From Cryptomeria japonica (lineage: Eukaryota > Streptophyta > Pinopsida > Cupressales > Cupressaceae): a stretch of 64,000 nt of DNA. Shown here one piece after another: positions 36,083 to 47,405 of this stretch. The stretch is from positions 526,554,975 to 526,618,974 of the forward strand of contig NC_081409.1 in NCBI RefSeq assembly GCF_030272615.1, read 5' to 3'. The stretch's first letter is position 1; each line of letters opens with the position of its first letter. Made by a program: the position numbers and the translations under genes. Under the pieces are notes generated by a model that had not been told where the DNA came from, did no database searches, and saw only the letters and a program-made list of their open reading frames with translations.

Positions 36083-38335
36083 CTAACCGCACTTCTGAAT
36101 ATACCGAAGATATCCTTCATCTTTGTAGGTGCAAGCATTAAAGATGATATCTCTGACTGCCACTTCCAATGTAACAAAATTCTCCAGTTGTTCCCCTATT
36201 ATAGTCATGTCTAAGGTATCCGCATGGGCGATGTTAAGGGTTGCACTAAGTAGTGATCTGCAATCAGAAATCCATTGGCCTTTATCCTTTATCATCCCTG
36301 TATCATCCACAACACTTGGGAATCCATGTTGGATAATCCCCTAACACTCCTCATATTCAGTTGTAAATTTCTCATGAGCATTAATTAATTTCTTGACCTT
36401 GTTGACAACTTTGTCACTCTGTGTTTTATCTTGCAATAACAAATTTAATCTATCATAAATTCTCAAGTGTGATATAGTATTATCCATATTTTTCTGATAA
36501 ATAGTCCATAATTCCTCTAATACTTTCTGCAAATTCTCATATCTTTTAGTGATTAACACACACGTTGCATCCACTCTGACAGTTCACATATGTTTCTTTA
36601 ACTTATTGTACTCCTGTAACAATTCATTATAGCTCTTTTTATCTTTTAACCATCTATAATCTGTGGCACTGGATGACCACCTCTCTTCAATAATTCTTCT
36701 AAAAAGCTTTGTATTTTTGCTTTTCTATGATTTCCATTTTCATCTGAGCCTTGTTCAACTTTGAAAGATCTATACCCATCTATGTTATGACCATGGGATC
36801 TATTTCTCCAACTTTTAGTTTCATCATATGGCCAAAGGCCTTGTCAACATCTATAATCTTTGGCCTCTTATTCGGGGAATATAGGGCCCATAAAAGCATA
36901 GCCTCATCATTTGGATCATATCTTGATCCAATAAAAATATCATTAACACCCTGAATGTCTAACTTAAAATATTTCTTATCTGAATGCAACAAGCTATCAA
37001 AAATAAAAGATGCACTAAGGTCCTAGCCTAGGAAAAGAATGATTCCTTCCTCTACAAGAAGTTGTCTTCCCCTTTGAGGGGTCATGTTCTCTAACTCAGA
37101 ATTAATTTATGCCTTCAGCTTCCTAAGCATTTCTACCTCATTCTCTATTGTCACATCTTGCATTGCATCTCTTAATTTATTTCCTTTAAAATGATACAAA
37201 AAGGACTTAAACTCCTTTGACTTAACAAATTCATCATCTGATACAAAAGATGTATGCTCTTCTAGCCTAGCATCCGAATCTACATTCAACATTGCTACAA
37301 TTTTGTCTTGAGCATCTGGTTCATCTTCTTTTTCTGGTACTTGAAGCTTACAAACTATTTCATTCTCTCTAGAATCACTTTCCACATCTTGTTCTTCTTC
37401 TCCTTCCAGATCCCCAAGTCTTTGCTTCCTTTCTTCCAATATTCTTTCCAAGTCATCAACAAAATTTTCAAGTTCTTCTAACTCTTTGTTCTTGTACAAA
37501 TCCTCATGGTCATCATACATATGGAGATAACCTCCTAAGTTTTGTCTTTTTCTGCATATGTGGATGTAACCTTATGGGTTGTATTTCTTCCTTGGCATGT
37601 GTATATACAGATTGAATTCATCCACTGGCTTCTTATTTATGGCTTCGTAAGGTCTAGTAGAGACTATTCTAAAATCTCCAAACCAAAGAGTCCCAAGTAA
37701 GAAGGCTTTCTTGTGGGCACCCCCAAAGTGTTGCGGATTAGAGACACTCAATTGTCTCACAATCTCCAAGTAAGCAATTCGGTCTGGCACAGGCTTTGGT
37801 AGCACATAGGGAGCACCCTTGAATCCAAAAACCCTAATGAATGTGAAATATCTGCAAGTATACCAATCTCCCCAATTATGGTTGACTCTGGTATCCTTGT
37901 ATTCGTGTGGCCTAAGAAATCTTTTAATCACTTCTAAGAATGACCCTTCACATGACACATTATAAACCCTGAACAATGGTTTAACAAAAAATTCCTCAAA
38001 TCTCACATAGCGAGATTTATCATACCTCAAATCCCATAGCGACACCCACAACTGTACAGGATGATCCTATCCATCCTTGCCCTGAGGATTTACCCTTAAG
38101 CCATCTAGCCATATTCCCTTCAATCTTCCATAGAAAAACACAATATGCATCAATAGTGAATAATGCTTGAGGGACTTGTCAGGGTTATTCTGAAGATTCA
38201 GAAAACCCTCATGCAGTTTATCGACCAAATAGGTTGCATAATCAAACTGTCTTGGTTCATGCCTTTGAATGTCTACTGCAAGAACCAATGGCCCCATCCA
38301 TGCTACATCTGGAGCTTCCATTCCTCCTACCTATC
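36083..38335 (-). pseudogene. LTR-encoded protein (A/B family), C-terminal three quarters
   Basis: I do not recognise this protein. Continuation of the frame at 43285-43935: with solo LTR E and one CTATCT copy removed, the join is in frame. One frame runs from 38335 to about 36780 with stops only at TAG/TAA positions (for example 38069 and 37571), then one frameshift near 36650, then coding to a stop at 36083. Visible parts: GGMEAPDVAWMGPLVLAVDI, a Trp/Tyr/Phe-rich folded region (KPLFRVYNVSCEGSFLEVIK, RFLRPHEY, YTCRYFTFIRVFGFKGAPYV), an acidic hinge (LGDLEGEEEQDVESDSRENE, near 37400), and a helical C-terminus (YENLQKVLEELWTIYQKNMD, KKLINAHEKF). No catalytic motif, signal peptide or membrane segment seen. 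The C-terminal end is also present in the truncated LTR at 27886-29580. Confidence 0.75.
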
Positions 38336-38336
38336 T

Positions 38337-39276
38337 ATTACCGTGTCATTTATTCTTCATGGTGAGAATGGGTCATCTTTTCCTTTTTTATGTTGGAGTC
38401 CTAGTTCATGCCATATTACCTTGGTTCAAGTCCTTAGTGCGTCCTGGAATTCCTTTTTCTAGTGGTTTAAGTCAAAGTTCAGACAATTGATTGAATTCCT
38501 TGAACATGTTGAACCGTTCTGAACTGGTTCAACAGGTTCATTTAGGGTCAATAGGTTCCTAGGTGTTAGAAAAAGTTTTTCATGCTAACGTTTTCTCTAA
38601 GTATTTTGCAGTGGCTTTTCCAGAAGTTTTTCCTGTTCGGTGATATAACATTTGTATTGAACTTATTTGAACTGAGTTCAAAGGGTTCAAATATGTTCAA
38701 CGTGTTCGACATAGCAAGTGGTCAATAGTTTGACATGGCATACAACTTGAACTACTTGAACACTCAAGAAGTTGGTTCAAGATGTTCATATGGGTTCAAT
38801 GTTGGTGGGTCCCGCGATTTCTAATGTTTTGAGAAGTGCATTTATTGCTAAATACGGAGAGGCAGAACCATATTGTAAAGTGATGTCATTCTTTGGCTTT
38901 TTTGAAATAAGTGAACATTTCGGGAACTGGCAGTTTCTTAAAGTACGCCGCCATGCATTCAATGCATGCGTGCGGGGGTCTAATCTACCAATTTGCCGCA
39001 TTCGGAATGAAATTGTGAAATCATTGCATTTAATGTGTCTATATCATTGTCTTTCTCAATAAGGTATGAAAATCATTTGTGTTCTGCATTTGCTACTTGC
39101 TGCTGGATTTTTGTTTATGTTATCCCTAGATAGGAGCCTTTCTTGCTGCTAGCCGTCGTCTGATTATACAACTGTGAAGGTGAGTCTTTCCTTATTTTCT
39201 TCAGTGTTTTCTCTTGCATTTTCTCTCATATAGAAGGTTTCACTGCAATCAAATTTAGGTTTCTTGTTTTGAAATC
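38337..39276 (+). promoter_or_regulatory. Leader/U3-like part of LTR E with TTGAAC/GTTCAA words
   Basis: Non-coding 940 bases before the long frame. Between about 38490 and 38805 there are more than ten TTGAAC or GTTCAA words on both strands, some in close inverted pairs (TTGAACATGTTGAAC, near 38500). Such clustered, two-sided words could be protein-binding sites; this is inference. A short stretch at 38772-39062 that is open by chance has no recognised similarity. Confidence 0.45.
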
Positions 39277-42200
39277 ATGAAGTCCACCCTACACTTGTTT
39301 GGAAACGTCTTTAGCTTGGTGTCCATAGAAGCCATAGTTAGTGATACTGACCTGAAAGGTGAGAACCTTGAAGATTTGAAAGAAAGGGTGTTCAAGGGTG
39401 TTGATAAGTCTTTTTGTATAGAGATTTTGAGTAGTGGACTATTAGAAGCCGCAGCCTTTCCTCCAGCAATTCCTTGTCCAGAGTTGGTTCAAGAGTGTAT
39501 TGCTAGATATGACCCCGTATCTGAAACTATTAAAAGGGATAATGGCGAAACCCTTCTTGCCATTAACCGTGAGGTAATTGTTTCAGTTTTCAAGATACCG
39601 GATTATCAGTTTTCTAATTTCTCTCCTGCCCAATCAATCAGTGAGTTCAATGCAGATAGAGTCGAGCACAGGAATAATGTGGCGAATTTCTGGTTGAAGG
39701 TCCCTCAGAGAGGTGGTTCTAGGCTACCTAAAAATCCTAACAAGAACCACATGTTGCCACATATCCACGATGTGATGCTTCTGTTGCATCGAGCCAGAGG
39801 TTCTGCCGAAGCTTATAGCTTTGATGATTGGATATATTGCTATGTGCAATTAGTTCTAGAAGGAAAACAATATTTAGATTGGGCAGAGTTAATTGCTGAT
39901 TCAATGAGAGAGCAGTTGAGTCTAGCCAAGCAGTTTCAACAAAACTTCTTCATGTCCTCATATCTTTTGTATTGTCTGGCCTATGTTAAAGAGTTAACGG
40001 GTATACCCAAGCAGCCCATTAAGGAAGATGTTCCGGTGTATGAGTTTTATCCAATGCTACAAAAAGACAATGCCCTATAAGATTTCAGAAGGGTACACAA
40101 TGCATTCTTGGGTGATATGTGTCATGAACTAAAGGGTACAAAGGCCAAACGGATTTCAAATGATGCACAGACCTTGATTAAGAAGTTTGGTAGTTTTTAC
40201 ATCTAGTTCCCATGCTTTTGCTATATGTGAGTAGGATGCTTTGAAGAGGAACCCTTCAAGCTTCCGCACTTCTATTCTGATTGTTTTTTCCTAGCAAAAG
40301 TATGCAGACAACTGACTTCTATGGTCAAGAAGGCACAACCTAAGGACAAGTGGGAAGGTCATTTTCCAATACAATTAGGAGTGTTATCTTGTAATTCAAT
40401 GTCTGATGCACTAAGTATAGGAGCAGACCTTAGAAATTTTAATTTCTCTCTGTATTCTGAAAGAAAAGGGTTTGACAATAAAGGATTTTCTCAGAGCCTT
40501 GGCTTAATGCCTTATCTTCCCATGCCACAATTAGAAGATTTCTGGGAAGACTGTTTGGATGAACTTGAAGTCTTCAAAAGGGAAAACATGAGATTGGTGT
40601 TGGAACAAGTTATCTCTTTGGAAATAAGGTTAGACATTATAGGGCTTGAAGAGGATTATCTTGAACTGTTTGAACCAGGGTATTTAGCCCATGCAGAGAC
40701 TGAAATGCCCCCAATTAATTGGGATGAGGAGGAAAATGATGACATACAATTGAGAACCGAACGAGTTCTGGAAAGAACCATGGCATGGGTGGCTAAAAAG
40801 AAAGCAATGAAGCCAGGCGCCAAGTCCCTTTCTGCAAGAAATATATCTTCACCAAAATGTCCTTCTAGCAGTGCTCCTATTCGTGCAAGTAAGGAAATCA
40901 AGTAGGCTCAGCCTAGATGCAGGTCTAGTCCAACTCTGGATTTCAGTACCCCTTGGCATACTTGATCACGTAGTGTCACCCAGAGGAAGATGGACTAGGA
41001 AAAGGATATGGGAGTAAAAGATGTCGTGCTTGAGGCTTAGATCTTTGAAATTGAGGATTTGGATGGTGAAGTTGCTTGTGCTCTGGACTCCCAAACGGTG
41101 ACTGTGGCTATGACGTCACCACCAAAAATGATTGAAGGAACTACTCATTCTGCTGTGACTCCTAAATGGTTAACAACCTCAGTAAACAAGAAAAGGAGCT
41201 TTCTTCCTATGACCATTCCAATTCAGGAGATGGTTGCCAAGTACTCCGAGAAGAATCCAAAGCCAAAGAGCTTCAAGACCACCGCTCACTTGAACAATGA
41301 TGAAGAAACTAGTAAATGGACGATGGAAATTGCCTCTTACAAACTGAGAGATGAAAATAGAGAGGCTAGTCCTGATGATTTTGAAATCACAAAAGTAGAG
41401 TTGGGAAAGATGAGCAGAGATATAGATAACCATTTTTTCCAAGTGTCAGCAAAGAAGATGCTTACCCGCTCAGAGAAGGATGGACGGGAGAAAAGAGAAC
41501 TTAAAAGACACATAAGTGTTTTGGCTTAGTTCATCGATAGTATTGGTTGCCTTGGAGCAATTCCAATATCCCATGCCACTGAGAATTTTGACCCAACTTC
41601 TCCAGAAAACAAGAAGTTGATGAACCAAGTTCAACGGGCTAAGAGCATCGCTGAAGCGGTTGAGAAGTGGATTGAACAAGTAATCAAAGATGGTGAAAAA
41701 TACATTACCGACTCTCGGAAGTTGTGTGATGAAGTACAGAGCCTAATTTCTAAAATCCAAAACCAACTTGTACCATGGGAGAAAGAAGAGCACAAATGGC
41801 AAAATTTCTTGCCTCTATTTACCAAAATCGAAGAGTATGGAACTACCAGATTTCTGACAGAACATTCAATTAAGCTGGTAGCTGATGAATGCCAACTTTT
41901 CATGCTAAATAAAACTATCATGTGGTGGGTGCTCACCTTTCAGTTGGTAATTACGGATGCAAGAACCTCCGTCTATGAACTCCAAGATTTGCAAAGTAGT
42001 ATAGTCAAGGATAATAAAGTGGTTAATCCCGATCATGACTGGGAGCTAGGAATTTGCGGGTCAATCACACAGGAGGCAATCAAATCCTTCTAGATGAACA
42101 TGGAGAAGATCAGAGTCAAGAGTAGCTTCACGCTGGAGGATATAACCAAGGTGGCTAGGATCGAATCTATGGTTTTCATTAGGAATGATCAGTTGCCGAA

Positions 42201-42354
42201 GCACTCAGAGAAGATGGTGCAACACAAGTGGAATAAAGAAGTGGCAAAGGCGAAACTCAATGCAATGAAAGTCCCAAGCCAATCAATGATCCAGGAACTC
42301 ATAGCTGCTCATGACGCCCGCAAAGACAGAGAAGATGACAATGATGGAATATGA
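39277..42354 (+). pseudogene. LTR-encoded protein (E family), 1026 codons, stops only
   Basis: One frame from ATG 39277 to a stop at 42352, interrupted by about nine in-frame stops (for example 40078 TAA, 40207 TAG, 40903 TAG, 41527 TAG, 42091 TAG) and no frameshift. Each stop I examined can come from CAA, CAG or CGA (or TGG) by C-to-T or G-to-A change, the mark of methylated-cytosine decay. Unknown function. Residues ~90-107 read GETLLAINREVIVSVFKI, like SGDAFIHFNMTTIYEVFDL in the A/B protein. A Trp/Tyr-rich region (DWIYCYVQLVLEGKQYLDWA, ~185-205) lines up with the 29978-31419 insert. An acidic hinge (NWDEEENDDIQL, near 40720) follows, and a charged helical C-terminus ends in AAHDARKDREDDNDG. 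The layout (folded N-half, acidic hinge, helical tail) is shared by all three copies. No zinc knuckle, DSG, RT or transposase motif seen. Confidence 0.8.
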
Positions 42355-43284
42355 CATAATGCATTAATTTAGGATTAGTTTCCTTTATTTTTAAAAACAT
42401 TTTTCATAGTTATGCAAAAACTTTGGGACAACTGTCCCAAAATACTTTCTGTTGGTTTCGTAACTGTTTTATCAGGGAGTGGTCGAGTTTTCAGGGAGAT
42501 CACCCCCATTTAGACTATAAATTAAGTAAAACAAATGGTAGAAGGGTAGATTTTAGTAACTAATTCTATGAACTTCGACTGGGTTTTTGTTTTGATATTT
42601 TATGTTCTTAATCAAAGGAAGAATCAGATGATTGAGATCTGTGGTGGAAAAAGATTGGCAGATGTATTTTTGTGTCTTTGATTGCATAAGGATATATATA
42701 TATGAATCTGATCATATTGTTTTTGGGGAGAAGAAAGATCTATGTATTTTGAATCTGAATAGATAACATGTCTTTGCACATGTTCATCCGATCAAGTAAC
42801 AGTAATTGATCATTTCATTGCAGTATTTAATTATTCCTCTTATGTTCTTTCCTTTGAATGTGTTGTTTACTCTAGAAAAGATTCATGATTGAGGGCGGAT
42901 TTATTTTCCTTGAATCTGTTCGTCTTTATTTGGAAGGGGTATATTGAACTTTGTTTCAGTTGTTGTAGTTACATACATTGAAAATTAAGAAAATAGTTTT
43001 CCATTATTTAGGAGACATGAGGAAAGTTACAGCCTTTCATCTAAGAATGAAATAGGCGGCCTTACACGCTTTCTGGTTAAAGGCTTTTCATTCAGATATA
43101 AATAAAAATAAAAACACATTTTATGAAAAACCTAGATAGGGAGCTGTACCTAGGCAAAAATTCAGAGGGAAGTGATTCGAACAATCACTTACCCAACTAT
43201 TCAGTGAATCATTTGTTCTTAGAAGAAGGTAACAGAGTTTAAAATTAATCATTTAAAAACAAAGAGCAAATCTATTCACTAACA
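42355..43284 (+). other. Downstream part of LTR E
   Basis: Non-coding 930 bases to the LTR end. The stretch at 43140-43200 (CTGTACCTAGG...GTGATTCGAA) faintly recalls the end region of the A/B LTR. ATAAATAAAAATAAAA near 43100 may be a polyadenylation region. Confidence 0.5.
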
Positions 43285-43935
43285 CTATCTGCAAGCCATA
43301 TATGTGTATTGTAAATAATGTCTGAAAATATTTACATAGGAGGGTGGACCATCTTCATTAGTTAGCTTCCCTTTCTCCACCCTGTGGATGGTTAAGTTCC
43401 ATCCTTGATACGTCATGTCCATGGTTCTGTATTCATCTTCCAATTCCTCAAAGGATAGAGGTACATCTTATTCATAACTCAGATCAAACACTTCATAGAT
43501 TGTGGTCATATTGAAGTGAATAAATGCATCACCACTGGTAATTTGGATGCATCTCTTCATAGCATTGTAGTTCTTAACCAAGGTTTTCAACAATTCAATA
43601 TTCACAAATACATTTGGAACTACAAGCTTACCCAGACCAATAATCCATGGATTATATGTCGGCATTGGCTTTTTTCTTCGTGAGTAATGATAGAGGAACA
43701 ATTCATGCCCCCTAACCCTAGTCCAGACATCACCAATTTCCTTATAATCATCCTCTAGTTGATCACGGATAGGAAAATTAACCTTAGACCTTCGGGACTT
43801 GGCTCCTAGTGAGTTCATCTGGTCAATCATGTCCTAATTAAACTTCCTCTTTTGTACGCTTTCTCCACCTTTAGATTTCTTCGAGGCACTATCAAAGACT
43901 TCAATGACCTTCCTCTTGCCTTTAGAACCCTCCAT
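43285..43935 (-). pseudogene. LTR-encoded protein (A/B family), N-terminal part
   Basis: Starts at ATG 43935 with a basic, nuclear-signal-like N-terminus (MEGSKGKRKVIE, then SKKSKGG and QKRK). One frame to the CTATC repeat at 43285, with stops only at about 43836 (TAG) and 43467 (TAA), both explainable as CAG/CAA decay. Visible: RVRGHELFLYHYSRRKKPMP, GDAFIHFNMTTIYEVFDLSY, LEDEYRTMDMTYQGWNLTIH, FRHYLQYTYMACR. Continues at 38335 after element E. Both flanks of E translate in the same frame, which supports one original gene. Confidence 0.78.
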
Positions 43936-44977
43936 ATTTGAATCTTTCAAGCCTTCTGAAATTCAATTCTCTATGGTTCAATTACACTTCAATTTGTTTG
44001 TTATGCAAATTGCTTGTACAAACTCCCATATATAGATTTGACACATTAGAAACATTTACTCAATTGAAATCCTGCTATGATTTGCCTTGTGCAAACACAG
44101 ACCTACCTAGTGTCTACATTTAATAATGGTGGGCCGATCCATTTAGAATCAAATTTTGCAACGGCTAATCGACATAACTCCTCCTGATGATTCAATCATT
44201 TGGCGCCACTCATATTGTATGCTTTTCCAATTTGTACATGCAATGATGATGCGGCTTTCTGTCTTTCTAATCGGCATAGGTTTCCTCGATCAATCCATCG
44301 GGCTTCGGCGTAGCCATTTTTCTTTCATTCTGCTGAACCTGACCTATCCCAATGAATCCTCCTTCTTGTTCATTATGTTGCAAAGCTTATCGAGTGTCAG
44401 GACAACCTATCTTATGTTTCTTTGATGATCTGATGAGGTCAGACTCTAGCTTGTTTATCTTTATTTTATTCTAGCCTATCGGCCTATGTTCCCCCGATGA
44501 GGTCTCCTTCTTAGCAACTACCTCATCCTCCTCATTGGGTATCGGCGTAGCAAAAAAAATATTTTTCCAATTATCCAATGTTATTCCGATGACTTCACCT
44601 TGTTACTTTCCTAGTCCCTTCTTTCGATGTGGGCTATCCCTATGGAACCTCATTTCCACCCGCCATGATATCCATTATGTGGGGTATCGGGGTAGCTATT
44701 TTTTACACTTTCCAATATCTCGATAACTTCAAAGTATCCACTTTGCATTCTCCTTCATCAGTGTAAGTTATATCGATAGCCTCATCAGTTATTGACATAA
44801 CACTTCTCTCATGCCTTCGATAGTGAATGTTATGCCAATGAAACCTTCTTTATGATTGCTCCTCGGTGAAGGTCATTCTGATAAAGTCATCTCCTCATAT
44901 CAGCGCATCGAGTCACCTTCCATTATGAACTTCTTTTTAGCTCTCCTTCGGAGTGGTCAGTCTGGGTTACATCAATA
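43936..44977 (-). other. U3-like part of the A/B LTR with TATCGG words
   Basis: Non-coding. Words such as ATCGGCATAGG, TATCGGCGTAGC and TATCGGGGTAGC recur at 44270-44700 among pyrimidine-rich text (CCTTCTT, TTCATTCT). The stretch resumes at 52411 after copia 2, where ATGCCGATAAC appears. Confidence 0.5.
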
Positions 44978-44982
44978 GATCC

Positions 44983-46478
44983 TGATGAATAATGATGAAC
45001 AGTAAGTACTCAATAGATACTGAGAGGGGGGGTGAATCAGTATAGACAAAAACTTCATTAAACCACTTTGACTACACTAACTAGTAAACAGGATCACCGA
45101 TCTAAATCAGGGCACTACTGGTAAAACACAGTGAGACTTTGAAACACATAAACCGGTAACACTTAGATCTTCACAAAACCTAATAACTCATTTCCACTTC
45201 ATCCATATGCTTAAAATCTAATATTCCATTTCCACTTCACTCATATGCTTAAACAGGTAATACATCAGAAATATAATGACCACTAGATCAGCATGCATTA
45301 CCGCTCAACATAAAACACTAAAAGATCACATGAAAAAGCATCACACATGACATAGTCATTTTTCACGTGGAAACCCAACTAGGAAAAACCACGGTGGGGA
45401 TGAATACCCACAAGTTGTTCTTTGAACTCTTCTGAAGTCTGCTCTATTAGGAGCCTAGTCCGGTTAAGGACTTTACAATAGGTTCTGCTAGGAACCGATC
45501 CTGCAAGAGATCACCTGGTTAAGGGATGGCTAAATACTCGGTTAAAGGTTAGAACCCTGTTAAAGGTTACCTCGCAAGAGGATTTGAAGAACTCAATGAT
45601 TTTGAGTCACCCTGTTAAAGGATTTACAAAAAGCCTCTTAAAGCTACCCGGTTAAGGGATTTTCCAACTGCTGAAATGGTTAGAAGTCAATAGGTAAAAC
45701 ACTGCTCTAATAACAGCACTAAATGCCAAGGTAGATCCACTTAAGTTCCTTTACTTCTACAATCACACTCTGCAAGTATCTACACACTTCTTCGGTCTGG
45801 CAAGAATCAAGTATCTCTTCACTTGGATACACACACACAACATTTGCCAACAACTTCACAATGCAAATCATCATCGACCACAGATAGGTCGGAGGCATAA
45901 ACCCTAAACATTTAGGTTATCAATACAGTTGGTCCAAACCTGACTGTTCAATCACATTGCATAGTGTAAAATGATCTTGAACAAATCTCAAGACGTTCTC
46001 CATCGTTCGTTCTTTGCCACTTCTGGAAGTTGATAACCCATCACACACTCTCCACCGTTTACTGAGACTTTGCACATTCCCAAGGTAGATAGGATCAATC
46101 TTCTTCATGCAAGATCCTCAAGGAAATCTTTCACACCTACAAGGATGACATGGCAACATGATCTGATCTTCATTTCAATGCTAACCCATCACAGAATGTC
46201 ATCGGTCGAATCACATGGACTTGGAATGCATCAATCAAAAACCCCAATACAAACTTTCCATATACGGGTTCACATACCAGTTCACTTTTTGCATATACCG
46301 ATTCATTCCATCATACTCGTTCACACTTCATCATACTGCTTCACTTGTACCATCATACCGGTTCACTTGCTAGTTTTCTTACTTCAATATACCGGTTCAT
46401 ACTTCAACATATTGACATCAATGACAACATACAATACTATCATGTCATCATACTTTGCACATATGCCATATGCCAACA
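44983..46478 (-). repeat. 3' LTR of copia 2 (1496 bp)
   Basis: Plus-strand edges TGATGAATAATG and CATATGCCAACA; on the minus strand it starts TGTTGGCATATGG. Matches 50893-52405. Contains a serial array of CCTTTAACAGGGT/CCGGTTAAGG units (about 45440-45660) and the GTGGAAACCCAACTAGG motif (45367 on). Confidence 0.94.
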
Positions 46479-46492
46479 ATCTCCCCCTTTGG
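46479..46492 (-). promoter_or_regulatory. Polypurine tract of copia 2
   Basis: Minus strand CCAAAGGGGGAGAT directly before the 3' LTR, as in copia 1. Confidence 0.9.
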
Positions 46493-46748
46493 AATTGATT
46501 GCAATATACAAAGATATCTCTCCGCTTCACATCTTCTCCCAATCTCTTCCATATTATGTGTAGCCAATACTGCAGATATCTTTTCTGCTTCACATCTTCT
46601 CCCCCTTTGACAACAAAGCCAAAGTAGAGGCACAGACATCCATGTTCCACTATGTTGCTCCCCCTAAGGAGTAGCATCCTTCAACACATCAATCCTAAAA
46701 AGATTTGACAATGCAATACCTGACTGATGTGGAGCACATACCTTTAGT

Positions 46749-47405
46749 TCACCTCTTGAAGGGGCAGCACCCTAATTCTCCTCTTAAATAGGTAAATGTA
46801 GCCTTCGGTAGAGGCTTGGTGAATATGTATGCTAACTACTCCTTACTAGAAACATGTTCCAATACAACCTCTTTATTCTGAACTTTCTCCCTCAAGAAAT
46901 GATACTTGAGCTCGAAGTGCTTGGTTCTAGCATGCAATACCAGATTCTTGGAAATATTAATTGCACTTATGTTATCACAAAATATACTCATCGGTTCAGA
47001 TACAGGGACTTTGAAGCCACTTAATACATGCTTCATCTAGATTGTCTGAGTGTAGTTCATAAATGCTGCTACATATTCTACTTTTGTTGTAGACTGAGAG
47101 ATACAACTCTGCTTCTTACTCATCCATGAGACTAGTCTACCACCAAGAAAGAATGCACCACCAGTTTTGCTCTTCTGTTTGTCCACATTACCAGCCCAAT
47201 CGGCATCTGTAAACACTTTGAGGTTGAAATCATTACTGTAAGGATACCACAATCCATAGTCTACAGTTCCTTTCAGATATCTAAGAATGCGCTTGACTTC
47301 TACCAAGTGGGATTCTCTTGGAATTTTTTGGAAACGTGCAGCAATGCCCACTGCATGTGCAATGTCTGATCTGTTGTGTACTACATAGTGCAACTTACCA
47401 ATCAT
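46749..47405 (-). pseudogene. copia 2 RNase H, broken
   Basis: Copia-type RNase H: VFTDADWAGN (near 47205) keeps the acidic pair that copia 1 lost; the QSTTKVEY motif has Val-Glu; IFCDNISAINISKNLVLHAR (near 46950) and VLEHVSSKE follow. Stops at about 47040 and 46835; the domain ends IFTKPLPKAT...CCPFKR at 46749. It would remove RNA from the RNA/DNA hybrid during copying. Confidence 0.9.

Larger units (their letters stand above)
38336..43284 (+). mobile_element. Solo LTR E (4949 bp) carrying a 1026-codon frame
   Basis: Bounded by TATTACC (TG terminus with G-to-A change) and ACTAACA, giving near-perfect TGTTA...TAACA ends, and flanked by the direct repeat CTATC(T) at 38331-38336 and 43285-43290. 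Cutting it out with one repeat copy restores the interrupted minus-strand reading frame exactly (ATGGCTTGCAGATAG joins GTAGGAGGA). No gag, pol or primer site inside and no internal repeat of the ends, so a solo LTR is the best reading. A non-autonomous element made of one gene between short termini is the alternative. Orientation is taken as plus because the frame is plus, as the frame and pol share a strand in A/B. Confidence 0.75.

Noticed and set aside
38772-39062. 96-codon frame upstream of the long E frame
   Set aside because: No similarity to the other family members and located in the promoter-like region; could be an upstream frame but nothing supports it.
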